Source: Paulinella micropora
Lineage: Eukaryota; Cercozoa; Imbricatea; Euglyphida
DNA: 52,505 nt
Assembly: GCA_009731375.1 (NCBI GenBank)
Contig: BJOX01000194.1
Location: forward strand, 85,066 to 137,570
Direction: 5' to 3'
In this document: positions 50,384 to 52,505 of the stretch, in pieces
How positions within the stretch are numbered: position 1 is the first letter of the stretch
Layout: each line of letters starts with the position of its first letter
Translations under genes and position numbers: made by a program
The notes under the pieces: model-generated
Databases searched by the model: none
Seen by the model: the letters and a program-made list of their open reading frames with translations, nothing else
Told to the model about the DNA's origin: nothing

Positions 50384-51943
50384 ATGCTACGAGGAAGAGA
50401 GGCCGAGATCGCGTACGGCATGGCACACAATAAGAGGGCCAAGCTCGTGCAGGCCAATGACCGCGACGCCAAGACCGGCGCAGCGGTCGTGGTTGCCCCG
50501 AAGCACATCGTCAAGATGCCCACGCGCCCCGTCTGGACGCAGACCATCATGACGCCCAGTCCCAGCACTGCCGCGCTCGATAACACCGCCTACTTTTCAT
50601 TCATCCTCGAGAACAACTCGGCCGGTTCCATCCAGGACGCCACCCTTCGCTTCCAGATCGAGTTTGCGGCCACCGGCACGCCGACCGACTCCCGCGTCCT
50701 GCCAGTAACCCAATGGTTCGAGCGCATCGAATTCTACGAAAGGCTCAGCGGTCAAGAGTTGGCTAGATACTATGGTGATGTCCTGCACTTGCTCATGAAC
50801 ACCCTGAGCCAGGAAGCGCTGTCGAGCATCAACGACATGCTCAACCAGAACAAGTACGGCCGCCTGAGCTCGCGCGTGTGGCGCAGCGGTGACGTCCAGT
50901 GGTTCTACCTCCCTATTGTGCACCTGCTCCTTAACGGCATGGACATTGATTTGAGCCACCTGAAGGGAGACCTGGAGGTCCGATTTTACCCACGCGGCTC
51001 GATCTTTGTCGAGGACCAGACTGCGCTGACCACCCCTTGTACCGCGACTCTAAAGGAAGTGCGCCTGATCTCCTCGTCCACGCTCATGCCTAACGGTTTG
51101 CTGGTGGGCAAGCACCCGGACAAGATCGGCAAGACTGTGCGCCATCAATACCTGGACTGGGTGCAATTCATCGACCACGGCAAGAAGATGGACGTGTCGT
51201 CCAGAATAACGGTCGATTTGGACCAGTTCAATCACCGCTCGGGCGCCTTGTTCGTGTACTTGCGCCGCTCGGGCCTCCAGACCGGCTTCAGCGCCGGAGC
51301 CGTCACCTACAACCCAGACCGCGCCTATGAAGCGACCGGGCGTCTGCTCAAGTGCGACGCGCTCGGGGACACAGCCACGATCGATCTGGAAGACGTGCAA
51401 GGGCGCAGCCAGCTTGGTCAAGGAACTCCCGTCAACGAGCGCTATTTCAGGGAGCACACGGCCAACGAAGTGTTCAACGAGATCTTTGCCAACAGCAACA
51501 ACGTGTACGTGATCCCGTTCTCGAACGATCTGCGGGGCATGCTTGACGGAGAAATGGACGGTTACAAGCACTTTGTGGGGGCACGGGAGCGCCTCGTGTT
51601 CAACACCGCCGCCGCGCCGACCGAGACCACGCTGGAGCTGGCATCGCAGATGACCATCTCGCCTAACAACACCGCTAACCGACTGATCTTCAAGTTCGAC
51701 GGAGTGACACTGCTGGTCGCGGACATCGATGCCAACAACGGGGCCTACACAGGCGGAGCGGTCAGTTCCAGCCAGTGGCACTACCAGTTCGGGGCAGCGG
51801 CGTGGCACCAGCTTGTTTTTCAGTATTATTTGTCCGGATTGGACCTGATGCCATTTTATTCCTGGTCTGTTGCCGTTTTCCTTTTTGGCTTCACTGAGCT
51901 AATACAACGAGACATCATTCTCATTCTTGAGGACTGTGTTTAG
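50384..51943 (+). CDS. Double-jelly-roll major capsid protein, probably 3'-truncated by the right junction
   Basis: The frame gives 519 residues. The first ~475 residues show nucleocytovirus / polinton-like capsid features: an N-terminal strand with RPVWTQTIMTPSPSTAALDN, paired strands (DATLRFQIEFAATG), a helical insert (ARYYGDVLHLLMNTLSQEAL), the jelly-roll strand GDLEVRFYPRGSIF, and a second roll with KMDVSSRITVDLDQFNHRSG. The late motif lies upstream. From about 51,815 GC content drops from near 60% to near 40%. The last ~40 residues (hydrophobic, FYSWSVAVFLFGFTE) look like translation of flanking DNA ending at a chance stop. The expected C-terminal strands of the second jelly roll seem to be lost. 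Confidence 0.85.
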   Translation: MLRGREAEIAYGMAHNKRAKLVQANDRDAKTGAAVVVAPKHIVKMPTRPVWTQTIMTPSPSTAALDNTAYFSFILENNSAGSIQDATLRFQIEFAATGTPTDSRVLPVTQWFERIEFYERLSGQELARYYGDVLHLLMNTLSQEALSSINDMLNQNKYGRLSSRVWRSGDVQWFYLPIVHLLLNGMDIDLSHLKGDLEVRFYPRGSIFVEDQTALTTPCTATLKEVRLISSSTLMPNGLLVGKHPDKIGKTVRHQYLDWVQFIDHGKKMDVSSRITVDLDQFNHRSGALFVYLRRSGLQTGFSAGAVTYNPDRAYEATGRLLKCDALGDTATIDLEDVQGRSQLGQGTPVNERYFREHTANEVFNEIFANSNNVYVIPFSNDLRGMLDGEMDGYKHFVGARERLVFNTAAAPTETTLELASQMTISPNNTANRLIFKFDGVTLLVADIDANNGAYTGGAVSSSQWHYQFGAAAWHQLVFQYYLSGLDLMPFYSWSVAVFLFGFTELIQRDIILILEDCV

Positions 51944-52251
51944 TAGTATAGGGTGCCACTTTGGCACACTTTTTGGATACATACAGACTAAGCGACGAAA
52001 CGGCTCTATCGGCTCTCCTGTTCGTCGTCTTATTATTATCATCAAATTACCTTTTTCGCAGTCTTGTAGTAGATTGCAAGCAATTCTCCAACCTGCCACA
52101 CACAAGTATGGCATAAGTAAATTTCATTGCAAGCAGGAGGGCTTTCGCACATTTTTGTTTTGTTTTTCTTTTTTGTTGAAATAGAAATACACACTAGTTT
52201 ATACTCCTATGTGCAAAAGGAGTTTTTCAAATAGTGGTTATGACCACTACT
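51816..52251. other. AT-rich flank to the right of the viral section
   Basis: No gene, repeat or terminal inverted repeat was recognised. It begins within the capsid frame, contains a T-rich segment near 52,150-52,180, and ends at the stop of the leftward reading frame. It could be host DNA or AT-rich viral/other insert sequence. Confidence 0.5.
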
Positions 52252-52254
52252 CTA
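52229..52254 (-). terminator. Hairpin just after the leftward reading frame
   Basis: AGTGGTTATGACCACT (52,233-52,248) is a 6-bp stem with a 4-base loop lying 3 bases past the TAG of the leftward frame. The leftward side is followed by only a short A/T stretch, so an intrinsic terminator is possible but not convincing. Confidence 0.3.
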
Positions 52255-52503
52255 CAAGGGAATATTGTTTCGGACAGCATTGAACAAATCATTTACACTT
52301 GAGACTTCCATTACATTTTTGTTGTTCTCTTCGTCATATGCGAGGTATTTGATGAGGGCTTTATTGAATGACAGCCCCTCTTCATCAATGCCAGCAAAAA
52401 TTTTATCTTGTATGGCAAGTCCGTATTCATTTCTGAATTCTTTCCGCCAACTATAAAATGCTTTCAGTTCTTTTTCTTTTTTTACTTGTTTAATTCTTCT
52501 CTT
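52252..52503 (-). CDS. Partial hypothetical gene (C-terminal 83 residues), running off the window
   Basis: An open frame enters from the right edge and ends at TAG (52,252-52,254). The visible part is lysine/glutamate-rich and AT-biased (EKELKAFYSWRKEFRNEYGL; AGIDEEGLSFNKALIKYLAY), unlike both the GC-rich viral genes and the microsatellite introns. No start codon is in the window and no family was recognised. It may be host, transposon-borne or from another mobile element. Confidence 0.45.
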   Translation of the reverse strand, partial: KRRIKQVKKEKELKAFYSWRKEFRNEYGLAIQDKIFAGIDEEGLSFNKALIKYLAYDEENNKNVMEVSSVNDLFNAVRNNIPL

Positions 52504-52505
52504 TT

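Larger units (their letters stand above)
22040..51815. mobile_element. Endogenous nucleocytovirus-like / polinton-like dsDNA virus insertion
   Basis: Intronless, closely packed, GC-rich genes on both strands replace microsatellite-rich host sequence. Hallmarks are a double-jelly-roll capsid protein, an A32-type packaging ATPase, a VLTF3-like factor, a VLTF2-like zinc protein, a PCNA-like clamp, an RNR large subunit, a UL9-type helicase fused to a TV-Pol-like domain, and a tyrosine recombinase. The left limit is placed where microsatellites end and virus-specific motifs start. The right limit is placed where GC content falls sharply inside the capsid frame. Neither end shows a clear terminal repeat or target duplication. 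Almost all frames are open. The lineage is unassigned: no protein-primed PolB or retroviral-type integrase (Polinton) and no HUH-helicase (mriyavirus) were seen. Confidence 0.85.

Noticed and set aside
22040-51815. Polinton/Maverick or adintovirus identity
   Set aside because: No protein-primed PolB, retroviral-type integrase, adenovirus-type protease or terminal inverted repeat was seen; VLTF2/VLTF3, PCNA and RNR fit nucleocytovirus relatives better.
22040-51815. Mriyavirus identity
   Set aside because: Genome size and VLTF3 would fit, but the replication gene is a UL9-type helicase fusion and no HUH-endonuclease helicase was found; only a capsid/ATPase tree can settle it.

Overview
The window is a piece of a eukaryotic nuclear genome with a large DNA virus-like insertion. 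The left flank (about 1-22,030) is host DNA. It is dominated by tri-, tetra- and pentanucleotide microsatellites and carries tRNA-derived SINEs, two 5'-truncated LINE copies, a palindromic MITE and short coding exons with splice signals. Runs of N show a draft scaffold. About 17 short exons on the + strand between 7,173 and 17,057 join in consistent phase into most of an ANO10-like anoctamin (TMEM16) gene. One upstream exon (5,764-5,843) resembles the C-terminus of a cysteinyl-tRNA synthetase. Many exons have partial or complete duplicates beside microsatellites. The set suggests an animal or a close relative; the species cannot be named.

From about 22,040 to about 51,810 the sequence changes to compact, intronless, GC-rich, tightly packed genes on both strands: an endogenous dsDNA virus of the nucleocytovirus / polinton-like world (Varidnaviria). 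Its left part is non-coding: short shared motifs (22,040-22,470), eight compound inverted-repeat cassettes (22,481-23,330), and an array with a TTGACTG core recurring every ~171 bp (23,570-24,970). Genes follow: a possible papain-fold peptidase, a replicase fusing a family A (TV-Pol-like) polymerase domain to a UL9-like origin-binding helicase, class I ribonucleotide reductase large subunit, a putative SSB, a PCNA-like clamp, late transcription factors VLTF2-like and VLTF3-like, a tyrosine recombinase, an F-box/zinc protein, the A32-type packaging ATPase, a 1620-residue coiled-coil protein with 15 perfect SR repeats, eight small structural or membrane proteins, and a double-jelly-roll major capsid protein whose end runs into AT-rich flank.

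The virus genes form two expression modules. Replication and regulation genes share a palindromic CGATTTAAATCG element in their (often divergent) promoters. The rightward morphogenesis genes from 42.4 kb each follow an A/T tract plus a TCTGGTG/CTTGTGG-type motif 20-45 bp before the ATG, the likely target of the VLTF2/VLTF3 pair. No family B DNA polymerase, RNA polymerase subunit, RNR small subunit or maturation protease of the adenovirus type was seen. This points to nuclear transcription by the host and an unusual replication strategy built on the polymerase-helicase fusion. Nearly all long reading frames are open, so the insertion is recent or maintained, but the capsid gene looks broken at the right junction.

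The right edge (51,815-52,505) is AT-rich DNA with the end of an unidentified leftward gene.
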